64,000 nucleotides of DNA from Paenibacillus sp. NAIST15-1 (GCF_001894745.1 NZ_BBYF01000022.1:1-64000), one strand, 5' to 3'; positions 1 to 11,567 are shown, numbered from the stretch's first letter. Numbers and translations: made by a program. The notes: generated from the sequence alone by a model not told the origin.

Positions 1-46
1 GCAATGTGTGGAGCTGACCAATACTAATCGGTCGAGGGCTTATCCT
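1..46 (+). rRNA. 23S rRNA, 3' end (partial)
   Basis: The first bases carry the conserved 3' terminus of bacterial 23S rRNA (GGAGCTGACCAATACTAATC, then a GGTCGAGGGCTTA stretch). Only the last 45 or so bases are in the window; the mature end is placed by similarity to Bacillales 23S and could be off by a few bases. It shows that an rRNA operon ends here on the plus strand. Confidence 0.9.
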
Positions 47-125
47 ATTGATTCAGAACATGACACTTTCGCATTCAGTTTTCAAGGTACAAAACTTGAA
101 CTACATATTGGCTTTAGCCAATGCT

Positions 126-243
126 GTTTGGTGGCGATGGCGGAGGGGTTCCACGCGTACCCATCCCGAACACGACCGTTAAGCCCTCCAGCGCCGATGG
201 TACTTGGACCGCAGGGTCCCGGGAGAGTAGGACGTCGCCAAGC
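126..243 (+). rRNA. 5S rRNA
   Basis: A segment of about 117 bases has the 5S signature: a GTTTGGTGGCG 5' arm able to pair with the CGCCAAGC 3' arm, the GAACACGACCGTTAAGCCC-like loop core, and GGGAGAGTAGG near the end. It follows the 23S end after an 80-base spacer that includes a small TTGGCT/AGCCAA hairpin. Exact ends are inferred from the terminal stem. Confidence 0.93.
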
Positions 244-247
244 GATT

Positions 248-287
248 AAAGACCACTGTTGAGACATCTCGACGGTGGTCTTTTTTT
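248..287 (+). terminator. rRNA operon terminator
   Basis: A stem made of AAAGACCAC and GTGGTCTTT arms, extended by inner GAG/CTC pairing, is followed by seven T residues. It closes the rRNA operon just after 5S. Confidence 0.9.
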
Positions 288-443
288 ATATTTCTTGCTG
301 ATTAGGTGATGAATGGAGAATAACAAACAATCTCATACTATCCATAATAGTAATAAATTTGTTCGCCTGGAGTGGACATTTATTTGTTTGTACATGAATA
401 GGAATCAAATGAATTACGAATTACCAAAACAAGACGCTTATCC

Positions 444-472
444 TTGACAGCCTCATACCGCTTTGCTAAGAT
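444..472 (+). promoter_or_regulatory. guaB promoter (sigma-A type)
   Basis: TTGACA at 444-449 and TAAGAT at 467-472 are separated by 17 bases, and a TG lies one base before the -10 hexamer (extended -10). It leaves a leader of about 100 bases before guaB. I see no purine riboswitch fold in that leader; the rest of 291-443 is AT-rich with nothing I can name. Confidence 0.75.
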
Positions 473-544
473 TGCAATAATATATTTTTAGAGACGACGT
501 TAATCAGAGGACAAGCCCTGTATGATAAGGAGTTTGGACAATGA

Positions 545-2041
<1,497 letters not shown>

Positions 2042-2074
2042 TTGTGTTGCATTTACGGAAAATGTCGACAAGGA

Positions 2075-2106
2075 AAGACAGGGTATTACAACCCTGTCTT
2101 TTTTTT
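2075..2106 (+). terminator. guaB terminator
   Basis: AAGACAGGGT and ACCCTGTCTT form a perfect stem around a short loop and are followed by eight T residues. Confidence 0.92.
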
Positions 2107-2163
2107 GCGTGTCTGGCTATGTTAGAATAGCTATGGGACTCAACAGGAGAGGAGTTGTACGTA

Positions 2164-3558
2164 GTGTCTAAGCAACATACAACAGTGAAACATAACAAAT
2201 GGAAACGAGCGGTCGCTTTGGTTACCGCATGTCAAATATTAAGCTTCGCCTTATTGCCATCAGCAGGAATGGTGGCGGCTGAGGCAGCTGCTCAAATTCA
2301 AACGCAAACGAAGCAAGTAGCGGCAACGAAGGGGAACAACAATCAAGTTATTACGGATAAGTCTAAGCTTGATTTGAAGCTTCGCTCCGCGGTTCTTATG
2401 GAAGCTTCAACGGGCAAAATATTAGTCGATATTGACTCGGAGATCTCTTATCCTCCAGCAAGCATGACGAAGATGATGACAGAGTACATTGTCATGGAGA
2501 AAGTGAAGAAAGGCGAGTTGAGCTTCGACGACGAGGTTGTAGCGAAGAAAAATGCGTCCGTAACAGAAGGATCCCGCATCTTCTTGGCAGAAGGGGATAC
2601 GCATAAGGTTCGCGATTTGTATATTGCGATGGCAATCGGATCTGCCAACGATGCAACGGTAGCTCTAGCGGAGCATATTGCTGGCTCTGAGGCTGAGTTT
2701 GTAAAAATCATGAACGAGACAGCAAAGCGTCTTGGCATGACGAAGACACACTATATCAACTCTACTGGATTGGATTGGGCAAGCATGCCTGAAGGCTTCC
2801 GCCCCGCTGAAAAAGCAGAGACGATGATGTCAGCAATGGATGTGGCCAAGCTGGTGCGTGCAATCGTTAATGATCACCCTGAATTCAGTGAGTATACGAA
2901 GATTCAATCCTATAAGTTTAGAGAACGTGACAAAACGCCAATCTCCAACTTGAACTGGATGCTTGAAGCCAATAAAGATGTCGTGAACTTCAAGCGTTAT
3001 GCTTATCAAGGCTTGGATGGAATGAAAACAGGATTTACTGATATTGCTCAATATTGCTTCGCAGGTACAGCAGTACGCGATAATATGCGACTGATCTCAG
3101 TTGTAATGGGCGCGAAAGATAAAGGAGCACGGTTCGAAGAAACAGCGAAGCTGCTTAATCACGGGTTCGAGCATTTTGAAATAAAGAATGAGATTGCACC
3201 GAAGAAGACTGTAGCAGGTGTAGAGACAGCTCCAATCAAAAAAGGTGTAGATACGGAAGTGCCAATTGTTGCTGAAACAGGCGTTTCGTTCGTAATTCCA
3301 AAAGGTGCGACCACAGAAGGAAAAATTACACAAGAAGTGAATCTGAAGCCGGCAAATGAGCTTGTTGCGCCTATTAAGAAGGGACAGCAAGTGGGTACAG
3401 TGACGTTCACATACAAGGACAATGGCGCCGAGCAGAAGAAGACCGTGAACATGATTGCAACAGAAGAAGTGGAGAAGGGCAGCTGGTGGCGTCTATTCTT
3501 CCGTGCAATCGGGGAATTCTTTGCAGATTTGTTCAAGTCTATCAAGAATTTGTTCTAG
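2164..3558 (+). CDS. dacA: D-alanyl-D-alanine carboxypeptidase (PBP5-type)
   Basis: Trims the terminal D-Ala from peptidoglycan stem peptides on the outer face of the membrane. Residues 13-40 form a signal peptide, the peptidase S11 domain carries the three serine motifs (S100-M-T-K, S160-A-N, K288-T-G), a beta-rich PBP5 C-terminal domain follows, and the last 25 residues form an amphipathic membrane anchor with WW and FF clusters. GTG at 2164 is preferred because AGGAGAGGA ends 10 bases upstream; a TTG at 2155 would touch that site. The gene lies between guaB and pdxS as in Bacillus subtilis. No clear terminator separates it from pdxS. Confidence 0.95.
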   Translation: MSKQHTTVKHNKWKRAVALVTACQILSFALLPSAGMVAAEAAAQIQTQTKQVAATKGNNNQVITDKSKLDLKLRSAVLMEASTGKILVDIDSEISYPPASMTKMMTEYIVMEKVKKGELSFDDEVVAKKNASVTEGSRIFLAEGDTHKVRDLYIAMAIGSANDATVALAEHIAGSEAEFVKIMNETAKRLGMTKTHYINSTGLDWASMPEGFRPAEKAETMMSAMDVAKLVRAIVNDHPEFSEYTKIQSYKFRERDKTPISNLNWMLEANKDVVNFKRYAYQGLDGMKTGFTDIAQYCFAGTAVRDNMRLISVVMGAKDKGARFEETAKLLNHGFEHFEIKNEIAPKKTVAGVETAPIKKGVDTEVPIVAETGVSFVIPKGATTEGKITQEVNLKPANELVAPIKKGQQVGTVTFTYKDNGAEQKKTVNMIATEEVEKGSWWRLFFRAIGEFFADLFKSIKNLF

Positions 3559-3607
3559 TTTCGCAGTATTGGTCATAGGAATTGGCTTTCGTCTGTGACA
3601 AAATCAA

Positions 3608-3637
3608 TTGTCTATTCGAATGACGATCATGTAAAAT
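3608..3637 (+). promoter_or_regulatory. Likely pdxS promoter
   Basis: TTGTCT (3608-3613) and TAAAAT (3632-3637) are 18 bases apart and lie about 60 bases before pdxS. The match is moderate, so this is an inference. Confidence 0.5.
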
Positions 3638-3695
3638 AGAGGGATGAAACTGTAACAATAGAAAATGACTGACTAGTGGCGGGGGGCAATCGAAA

Positions 3696-4577
3696 ATGGA
3701 AACAGGTACAGCTCGAGTAAAACGTGGTATGGCAGAGATGCAAAAGGGCGGCGTCATTATGGACGTCATGAATGCAGAGCAAGCGAAAATTGCTGAAGCA
3801 GCAGGCGCAACAGCAGTTATGGCGCTTGAACGTGTCCCATCTGATATTCGTGCAGCTGGTGGCGTAGCTCGTATGGCAGATCCAACAATCGTAGAAGAGG
3901 TTATGAAGGTTGTATCGATTCCAGTTATGGCGAAGGCACGCATTGGTCATTACGTAGAAGCCAAAGTATTGGAATCCCTTGGCGTAGATTACATCGATGA
4001 ATCAGAAGTACTGACTCCAGCAGACGAAGTATTCCATATTGACAAAAATACATTTACCATCCCATTCGTATGCGGCGCTAAAGACTTGGGTGAAGCACTT
4101 CGCCGTATTAGCGAAGGAGCAGCAATGCTTCGTACGAAGGGTGAACCGGGAACAGGCAATATTGTTGAGGCTGTTCGCCACATGCGCTTGATCACTAGCC
4201 AAGTTCGCAAAGTTCAGAGTTTGTCGAAGGACGAGCTGTATGCAGAAGCGAAAAACTTGGGTGTAGCGTATGACTTGCTGTTACATGTTCATGAGACAGG
4301 TAAGTTGCCAGTTGTGAACTTCGCTGCAGGCGGCGTTGCAACACCAGCAGACGCAGCATTAATGATGCATCTGGGCGCTGACGGCGTATTCGTTGGCTCT
4401 GGTATTTTCAAATCTGACAGTCCTGAGAAGTTCGCTCGTGCGATTGTGGAAGCGACAACTCATTATGAAGATTATGCTCTAATTGCGAACGTATCCAAGA
4501 ACCTGGGTACACCGATGAAGGGGATTGAAATCTCCAAGCTTGCGCCATCTGAGCGTATGCAGGATCGCGGCTGGTAA
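3696..4577 (+). CDS. pdxS: Pyridoxal 5'-phosphate synthase, PdxS (lyase) subunit
   Basis: Builds pyridoxal phosphate from ribose 5-phosphate, glyceraldehyde 3-phosphate and ammonia supplied by PdxT. The 293 residues match the very conserved family: Asp23 in IMDV, the catalytic Lys80 in MAKARIGH and Lys148 in RTKGEPGTG, and the phosphate-binding GGVATPADA segment. The ATG at 3696 follows a GGCGGGGGG ribosome binding site. pdxT lies 120 bases downstream, so the two chains of the 12+12 complex are encoded together. I see nothing unusual in the protein. Confidence 0.98.
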   Translation: METGTARVKRGMAEMQKGGVIMDVMNAEQAKIAEAAGATAVMALERVPSDIRAAGGVARMADPTIVEEVMKVVSIPVMAKARIGHYVEAKVLESLGVDYIDESEVLTPADEVFHIDKNTFTIPFVCGAKDLGEALRRISEGAAMLRTKGEPGTGNIVEAVRHMRLITSQVRKVQSLSKDELYAEAKNLGVAYDLLLHVHETGKLPVVNFAAGGVATPADAALMMHLGADGVFVGSGIFKSDSPEKFARAIVEATTHYEDYALIANVSKNLGTPMKGIEISKLAPSERMQDRGW

Positions 4578-4597
4578 TTATAGAAGCAGGGCAGCTG

Positions 4598-4622
4598 AGG
4601 AAGCACCGTGACGGTGCTTCCT
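4598..4622 (+). other. Intercistronic hairpin between pdxS and pdxT
   Basis: AGGAAGCACCG and CGGTGCTTCCT form a perfect 11-base-pair stem with a TGA loop, inside weaker GGGC/GCCC pairing. There is no T run, so it is not a standard terminator. It could protect pdxS mRNA or set the pdxS:pdxT ratio; this is inference. Confidence 0.6.
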
Positions 4623-4697
4623 AGTCGGCGTTAAGCGCCCTGTATCCTATCTATAGGTGTATTAGTATAGCCTCAGGGGAAAGAAGGGACTTCACGG

Positions 4698-5291
4698 ATG
4701 AACATCGGAGTATTGGCGCTGCAAGGCGCGGTAGCAGAACATATGCGCAGCTTGGAGGCGGCAGGAGCCCATGCGGTAGCCGTGAAGCGGCCAGAACAGC
4801 TTGATGAGCTTCAGGGGCTTGTCATTCCCGGTGGAGAGAGTACAACCATTGGCAAGTTGATGCGGAAGTACGGCTTTATCGAGGCGATTCAGGCATTTGC
4901 AGCAGCTGGCAAGCCGATCTTCGGCACATGTGCGGGACTGATTTGCTTGGCGGAACGAGTGGAAGGCCATCAAGGCTCAGAAGAGCCGCATTTGCAGCTG
5001 ATGGATATGACGGTAATGCGCAACGCATTTGGACGGCAGCGTGAAAGCTTCGAGGCAGATTTAGATGTGAAAGGGATCGAGCAGCCTGTACGTGCGGTTT
5101 TCATTCGCGCACCGCTTATCCAATCGGTCGGTGAGTGTGTTGATGTACTCTGCGAGGTGAACGGGGAGATTGTAACAGCAAGACAAGGCTCGCTTCTAGC
5201 TTGCTCGTTCCATCCGGAGCTGACATCAGATATTAGCCTGCACAGCTATTTCGTTGATATGGTTAAACAGGCTGCAAATGTAGCAGGATAA
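4698..5291 (+). CDS. pdxT: Pyridoxal 5'-phosphate synthase, PdxT (glutaminase) subunit
   Basis: Class I glutamine amidotransferase that releases ammonia from glutamine and passes it to PdxS. The 197 residues include the oxyanion region GGEST (45-49), the nucleophile Cys78 in GTCAGL, and the His172/Glu174 pair in FHPEL, so the Cys-His-Glu triad is complete. A purine-rich AAGAAGGG lies upstream of the ATG. It follows pdxS on the same strand and ends at a strong terminator, consistent with a two-gene unit. Confidence 0.97.
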   Translation: MNIGVLALQGAVAEHMRSLEAAGAHAVAVKRPEQLDELQGLVIPGGESTTIGKLMRKYGFIEAIQAFAAAGKPIFGTCAGLICLAERVEGHQGSEEPHLQLMDMTVMRNAFGRQRESFEADLDVKGIEQPVRAVFIRAPLIQSVGECVDVLCEVNGEIVTARQGSLLACSFHPELTSDISLHSYFVDMVKQAANVAG

Positions 5292-5298
5292 AGAATAA

Positions 5299-5343
5299 CA
5301 AACACTTTGACTCTCCTGATGCTAGGAGAGTTAAGGTGTTTTT
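5299..5343 (+). terminator. pdxST terminator
   Basis: AAACACTTTGACTCTCCT and AGGAGAGTTAAGGTGTTT form a long stem followed by T residues, 8 bases after the pdxT stop. Confidence 0.9.
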
Positions 5344-5414
5344 CTCGGATATACGGTATAATAGTGAAATAGTATGATACGGATCGAATCAAATCAGCCC
5401 AGCGTATATCGTGA

Positions 5415-6731
<1,317 letters not shown>

Positions 6732-6745
6732 TTGAAAGATCATAG

Positions 6746-6774
6746 TTGCATTGCTGTAATGCCTATGATATAAT
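6746..6774 (+). promoter_or_regulatory. tRNA-Ser promoter
   Basis: TTGCAT at 6746-6751 and a perfect TATAAT at 6769-6774 are separated by 17 bases and lie 35 bases before the tRNA. Confidence 0.8.
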
Positions 6775-6809
6775 AAAGACTGTCCGACTCGACTCGGGCA
6801 GTCGAATAT

Positions 6810-6898
6810 GGAGAGGTACCGAAGTGGTCATAACGGGGCGGTCTTGAAAACCGTTAGGGTGCAAGCTCACGTGGGTTCGAATCCCACCCTCTCCGCCA
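6810..6898 (+). tRNA. tRNA-Ser (UGA anticodon)
   Basis: The 89-base gene folds as a tRNA with acceptor arms GGAGAGG and CCTCTCC, a discriminator G, an encoded CCA, the T-loop GGGTTCGAATCCC, and a long variable arm typical of tRNA-Ser. The anticodon stem GCGGT/ACCGT holds the loop CTTGAAA, so the anticodon is TGA, which reads UCA codons. It lies just downstream of serS. Confidence 0.97.
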
Positions 6899-6914
6899 TA
6901 ACTTTTACATGTAG

Positions 6915-6945
6915 AACCCACATCCTTGGTGATGTGGGTTTTTTG
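6915..6945 (+). terminator. tRNA-Ser terminator
   Basis: AACCCACATC and GATGTGGGTT form a perfect stem followed by a run of T. Confidence 0.92.
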
Positions 6946-7004
6946 CTGTATAAAATGCCTCTGCTGGCCGCAAACTGTAATTGAATAGTGGAGGTGTAGC
7001 TCTT

Positions 7005-7361
7005 ATGAATCAGGAAGAACAACCGCAAGTCGATCAATCGAGGCTTGTGGATGCATGGCAGCAAACGTTGCCGGCGAAGCTTGAGCCTGGCGATAAAGCC
7101 ACAGTACTGCCTGACGGCGCCAATCCACAGGCACTCGTTATTCATATCGATACAGCCGGCCGCCAAATGTACTCATTCGATTTCCATTGCGCTTATGTGG
7201 ATTCGCGCGAGGTGGAGCTCAATCTCATCGATGTCGAGAAGAGTGGGGTTCATATCGATGAGCGGACTGAGGTTGTGCAGGAGCTTGTACAGAATTATGT
7301 GCGTCATATTCATGAATGCGCGCAAGCGCTGCATGATGTAACCCATCACGGCTTACAGTAG
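7005..7361 (+). CDS. Conserved small hypothetical protein
   Basis: An acidic soluble protein of 118 residues with no signal peptide, membrane segment or motif that I recognise. It is probably real: TGGAGGTG lies 9 bases before the ATG, codon use is like its neighbours, and two more small genes follow closely. It leads a cluster that ends with the spore protein gene sspP, which hints at a sporulation role but does not prove it. A weak sigma-G-like pair (GTATA at 6948 and CAAACTG at 6971, 18 bases apart) lies just upstream. Function unknown. Confidence 0.7.
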   Translation: MNQEEQPQVDQSRLVDAWQQTLPAKLEPGDKATVLPDGANPQALVIHIDTAGRQMYSFDFHCAYVDSREVELNLIDVEKSGVHIDERTEVVQELVQNYVRHIHECAQALHDVTHHGLQ

Positions 7362-7372
7362 GAGGGATGAAG

Positions 7373-7543
7373 GTGACGAAAGCAAAGGATGGTCTGGACA
7401 AAAATTTGAGCAATGTCGTCAAGGACTTGGAGCAGGCACCGGTCAATAGTCATCATGCCCAGCAGTTACAGCAGGATCACAATGATCGACGCCATCAGGA
7501 TGCACTGAATCATGATAAGCCGACGGACTTAGAACACTTATAA
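7373..7543 (+). CDS. Small hydrophilic protein next to sspP
   Basis: A 56-residue, highly polar reading frame rich in His, Gln and Asp, without Cys or Trp and with no known domain that I recognise. GTG at 7373 is chosen because AGGAGGG ends 6 bases upstream; an ATG at 7367 would touch that site. It lies 11 bases after the preceding gene and 21 bases before sspP, so the three are probably one transcript. Its composition resembles that of small spore proteins, but this is only inference. Confidence 0.6.
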   Translation: MTKAKDGLDKNLSNVVKDLEQAPVNSHHAQQLQQDHNDRRHQDALNHDKPTDLEHL

Positions 7544-7564
7544 TGACGGAGGAGTGTGCGTGCA

Positions 7565-7717
7565 ATGAGCAAGCCAAGAGCAGTCCCTGTACCTAACCAG
7601 GAGCAATCCAGCCGGCATCAAGCAGGTAATGAACGGAATGCGATGCAAGAGCCATTGTCAGGGTCTAAGAAGACGAAGATGGCGAATCATGTCAGCCACA
7701 ACAATCCTGAGGGATAA
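7565..7717 (+). CDS. sspP: Small acid-soluble spore protein P
   Basis: A 50-residue protein with the SspP signature near its centre: EPLSGSKKTK followed by an Asn-His pair and a polar tail. SspP proteins are minor small acid-soluble proteins made in the forespore; in Bacillus subtilis the gene is sigma-G dependent. The ATG at 7565 has GGAGGAG 9 bases upstream. It is the last gene before a strong terminator and is direct evidence that the organism forms endospores. Confidence 0.8.
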   Translation: MSKPRAVPVPNQEQSSRHQAGNERNAMQEPLSGSKKTKMANHVSHNNPEG

Positions 7718-7734
7718 GATAACCGGGTACAAGC

Positions 7735-7779
7735 AACACGGATTTTCCTTGCAAGAGTGAGGAGAGTCTGTGTTTTTTT
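7735..7779 (+). terminator. Terminator after sspP
   Basis: AACACGGATTTTCC and GGAGAGTCTGTGTT form a 14-pair stem with three G-T wobbles, followed by a T run. Confidence 0.88.
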
Positions 7780-7918
7780 ATGCAAATAAATAGGGTATGT
7801 TGAAGTTCGAATTAGTACTATTATTATTAATATTTACCAATAGGGTCCAACAAGGAAGTGAATTCCGATATAATAATGAGTGTAGTGTATTTAAGGCTTA
7901 TATAGAGAGGTGAACGCG

Positions 7919-8923
7919 GTGGAGCATCTGACAACGAACACCAGTGCAGACAGCAACAGTTCTAAGGGGAATCATGCATCGGCTTCGCAGGATATGGATC
8001 AGTTTGAGGCAATTGCCCAATTGGGAGCACTCGATTCTGCAGCTATTGCCAGTGTGCAGCAGTATCAGCACACGAAGATCGGCCTAATCAAGCTTCTCAA
8101 GCGAATTATCTTTATTGTCATTGGGTCAGTCTTAATGGGTGTCGGACTTGAGCTATTTCTTGTTCCGAATCAAATTACAGACGGTGGAGTAACCGGCATT
8201 TCGATTATTTTGTCTTATGTAACCTCAGTGCCACTCGGTGTATTTCTATTTCTACTTAACTTGCCCTTCCTGATTATCGGCTACAAACAAATTGGCAAAA
8301 CCTTTGCCCTATCCACATTACTCGGCGTCCTAGTGATGTCGCTCAGCACGACGCTGCTTCACGATGTAAGTGCATTTACAGAAAATACGTTCCTGGCTGC
8401 CGTATTTGGCGGGATTATTCTCGGTATTGGCGTGGGGCTCGTCATTCGCTATGGTGGTTCTTTGGACGGTACAGAGATTATAGCAATTTTGCTTAACAAA
8501 CGTTCTCCCTTCTCCGTCGGCGAGATCATTATGTTCTTCAATTTGTTCATACTCACGAGTGCGGGCTTCGTATTTGGCTGGGATCGTGCGATGTATTCCC
8601 TCATTGCCTATTACATTGCATATAAAATGATCGATATTACCGTTGAGGGATTGAACGATTCGAAGGCGGTGTGGATTATTAGTGACAATCACAAGGAAAT
8701 CGGCGATGCGCTGCTTAGACGTCTCGGTCGGGGCGTTACGTATATGAAAGGCGAGGGCGGCTTCTCCGGAGATGAGAAGAAAGTGATTTTCACCGTCATT
8801 ACCCGATTGGAGGAAGCGAAGCTCAAGGGGATCGTAGAGGAGCATGATGAGCATGCGTTTCTTGCAATCGGCAACATTCATGACGTTAAGGGTGGCAGAT
8901 TTAAGAAAAAGGACATTCATTAA
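7919..8923 (+). CDS. YitT-family membrane protein (DUF2179)
   Basis: A 334-residue membrane protein. About 60 polar residues at the N-terminus are followed by five to six hydrophobic segments (roughly 60-240) with the family signature GLELFLVPNQITDGGVTGIS, then a cytoplasmic DUF2179 domain at about 245-330 containing YMKGEGGFSG. The transport substrate of the family is not firmly established. GTG at 7919 fits AGAGAGG 8 bases upstream better than the GTG at 7910. The polar N-terminal extension is longer than in typical family members. It appears to be a single gene. Confidence 0.85.
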   Translation: MEHLTTNTSADSNSSKGNHASASQDMDQFEAIAQLGALDSAAIASVQQYQHTKIGLIKLLKRIIFIVIGSVLMGVGLELFLVPNQITDGGVTGISIILSYVTSVPLGVFLFLLNLPFLIIGYKQIGKTFALSTLLGVLVMSLSTTLLHDVSAFTENTFLAAVFGGIILGIGVGLVIRYGGSLDGTEIIAILLNKRSPFSVGEIIMFFNLFILTSAGFVFGWDRAMYSLIAYYIAYKMIDITVEGLNDSKAVWIISDNHKEIGDALLRRLGRGVTYMKGEGGFSGDEKKVIFTVITRLEEAKLKGIVEEHDEHAFLAIGNIHDVKGGRFKKKDIH

Positions 8924-9070
8924 GCAGTGAAAGATAGGACGAAGTTCATAATTCTATGTACAGGGTCGCGAAATATGTTTCAAAGGAACTATTTTCATTA
9001 TCATACGTATAAGTTAATATATACTGGGTAATTTTAGCTCACTTATTATGATGAATAGGGGTTGAAGAGA

Positions 9071-10129
9071 TTGAAGAGAGGTTTAAAAGGGGCATTAGCA
9101 CTCATATTTGCTTTAGCACTAATTATTACGGGTTGTGGAGCCAAGTCTAGTCCGAAGGAATTAATTGAAGGTTCTCTAGGCAAGTCCTTCGATATGAAGT
9201 CCTATGCATTCAATACATCGATTAAGCTTGAAGATCTTCAAATGGATAATGGTGGAGCAATGGATCCAAATGCACAGATGGTCTTGAACATGCTTAAAAA
9301 TGCTGAGCTTAGTGTAAATGGTGTAGTTCAACAAGAGCCTATGAAGATGGAAGCGAATCTCGAAATCAGCCTTAAAGGCGATATGGAAATGAAATTTTCT
9401 CTCCCATTGACTATGGATGAAAATAAAATGTGGGTAAAAATCCCGAATATTCCGATGTTGGCGGGCCAAATTCCAGATGAGTTGATCGGCAAAACAATTG
9501 AGATCGATTTAAAGAAAATGGCAGAGCAATCCGGCCAAGAGCTTCCTTCTGCGAAGGATATGAAGGCAATGCAGAACCTCTCGAATGATATGTTCAAAGC
9601 ATTCCTCGGCAAGTTCGATGAGAAAATGTATTTCTCTACAGTAGAGAAAAAAGACGCTGGTCTTCCTGAAAATGTAGATGCAAAGCAAATTGTGAAGTTC
9701 AATGTTACCAATGAGAACTTGGAGCAATTCGTTACAACCCTTGTTAAAGAGGCATTGCCTGCACTAGCAGATGTAATGGGTAAGGAAGAGTACAGCAAGC
9801 TGTTTAAATTGGAAAAAGACCAAGTTGAGAAAATGAAGCAAGAAATGAAAACAGATGACAGCGAACTGAAAAAGGATATCGAAGAAATGAAAAAGTCGCT
9901 GAAGATTAACGAACTGAGCGTCACTACAGCGATTAACAAAGATCAATATCCTGCATATCAAGTAATTGTAGCCAACTTGGATGTGACTGGCGACGATGGT
10001 GTGAAATCGAAGGTTGCCGCTCGCGTTACGACTGAGTTGAGCAAGATCAACGAGAAGGTTGAATTCAAGCCTGTACCAACCGATGTTCTGACAATGGAAC
10101 AATTGCAGCAAATGTTCGGTGGATATTAA
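9071..10129 (+). CDS. Secreted lipoprotein, LppX/DUF6612-like
   Basis: A 352-residue exported protein. A short basic start is followed by a hydrophobic stretch and the lipobox ITGC, so it should be lipid-anchored on the outer membrane face. The rest is Lys/Met-rich and predicted to be soluble, with an acidic helical stretch at about 255-290. Its general layout resembles Firmicute lipoproteins of the DUF6612 type, but I am not certain of the family. Start choice is between TTG 9062 and TTG 9071; AGGGG lies 9 bases before the second. A terminator follows closely, so it is probably monocistronic. Confidence 0.75.
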   Translation: MKRGLKGALALIFALALIITGCGAKSSPKELIEGSLGKSFDMKSYAFNTSIKLEDLQMDNGGAMDPNAQMVLNMLKNAELSVNGVVQQEPMKMEANLEISLKGDMEMKFSLPLTMDENKMWVKIPNIPMLAGQIPDELIGKTIEIDLKKMAEQSGQELPSAKDMKAMQNLSNDMFKAFLGKFDEKMYFSTVEKKDAGLPENVDAKQIVKFNVTNENLEQFVTTLVKEALPALADVMGKEEYSKLFKLEKDQVEKMKQEMKTDDSELKKDIEEMKKSLKINELSVTTAINKDQYPAYQVIVANLDVTGDDGVKSKVAARVTTELSKINEKVEFKPVPTDVLTMEQLQQMFGGY

Positions 10130-10144
10130 GATATAGTCATTAGC

Positions 10145-10176
10145 AAGACCGCCGCTCCTAGAGAGTGGCGGTCTTT
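10145..10176 (+). terminator. Terminator after lipoprotein gene
   Basis: AAGACCGCC and GGCGGTCTT arms with inner CTC/GAG pairing, followed by T residues. Confidence 0.88.
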
Positions 10177-10247
10177 TGTTATGCGCGGAATAGTTAGAAG
10201 AAGAGGAGGAGGTATGCAAATGGGATCTAATATGGGCAAGACATGAC

Positions 10248-10287
10248 TTGACGCTTCATTCTGTAATGTATATGGTTTACATATACA
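10248..10287 (+). promoter_or_regulatory. Promoter with overlapping GntR-type operator
   Basis: TTGACG (10248-10253) and TATGGT (10271-10276) are 17 bases apart. A perfect inverted repeat, TGTATATG - GTTTA - CATATACA at 10267-10287, covers the -10 region. Such repeats just before a YtrA-type GntR gene usually bind the regulator itself, so self-repression is likely (inference). Confidence 0.7.
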
Positions 10288-10309
10288 ATATATAAGGTGT
10301 GTGGCCACA

Positions 10310-10690
10310 ATGATTCACATTCGTATCGAATCATCGACTGACGAGCCGATATACGAGCAGATTGCAAGACAAATACGAACTGGTATATTCAGTGGTGATT
10401 TTAAGCCTGGAGATGCGCTCCCTTCTATACGACAACTGGCTAAGGATTTGCAAATTAGTGTCATTACAACGAAGCGTGCTTATGAGGAACTGGAGAGGGA
10501 AGGGTTTATTGACAGCATGGTTGGCAAGGGATCCTTCATCTCGGGCGCAAATCCACAGCTGATACGTGAGCAGCGTCTGCATCAGATGGAGATGATGATC
10601 GAAGAAGCGGTGAAGGACGCTAAGGCACTGAACGTATCCTTGTCTGAATTAATGGAGCATATTCGATTGGTCTATGAGGAGAGTGAATGA
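10310..10690 (+). CDS. GntR-family regulator, YtrA subfamily
   Basis: A 126-residue DNA-binding protein: winged helix-turn-helix at about 5-75 with the signature IYEQIARQIRTGI and PGDALPSIRQLA, then a short helical dimerisation tail, as in the YtrA subgroup that lacks a ligand-binding domain. ATG 10310 lies 10 bases after AAGGTG. YtrA regulators usually control an ABC transporter encoded next to them; here no transporter follows, and the next gene is on the other strand. The operator upstream suggests it represses itself; its other targets are unknown. Confidence 0.88.
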   Translation: MIHIRIESSTDEPIYEQIARQIRTGIFSGDFKPGDALPSIRQLAKDLQISVITTKRAYEELEREGFIDSMVGKGSFISGANPQLIREQRLHQMEMMIEEAVKDAKALNVSLSELMEHIRLVYEESE

Positions 10691-10851
10691 ATCGTAAAGG
10701 AGAGAGTGACAATAAATAGAATTTGTTAGAAAGGACTTATAATCGTGAGCGATAGGAGCTTTATCAACCGTGCAGATTTCATTCTAGAACGGAAGCAGTG
10801 AAGCCGCATTGCTCAACTTCGTTGATTCTGCGGCTTCTTTATGCTTATTGA

Positions 10852-11427
<576 letters not shown>

Positions 11428-11457
11428 TCATCGAACAAATATTCGTTGTTAACAGTG

Positions 11458-11567
11458 TGTGTATAAAATTGTGGATAACTATATGGATGTACACAGTATT
11501 ATACACATCTTATCCAAAACTGTTCACATTATGTGCATAACCTGTTGATAACCATATGTTATACACA
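11458..11567. promoter_or_regulatory. Cluster of seven DnaA boxes
   Basis: Seven 9-base DnaA-box-like sites lie within 110 bases. Reading TTATNCACA on either strand: 11458-11466 minus (TTATACACA), 11470-11478 minus (perfect TTATCCACA), 11499-11507 plus (TTATACACA), 11510-11518 plus (TTATCCAAA), 11532-11540 minus (TTATGCACA), 11543-11551 minus (TTATCAACA), 11559-11567 plus (TTATACACA). The region between tadA and the kinase has no other gene. It could be a DnaA-controlled promoter region or a DnaA-titrating site; oriC itself is unlikely since dnaA and dnaN are absent. Confidence 0.7.

Noticed and set aside
10690-10851. 18-codon frame starting GTG near 10745
   Set aside because: Very short, long gap to a weak ribosome site and no similarity that I recognise.
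11458-11567. Chromosomal origin oriC
   Set aside because: dnaA and dnaN are absent and no clear AT-rich unwinding repeats were identified; a secondary DnaA site is the safer call.
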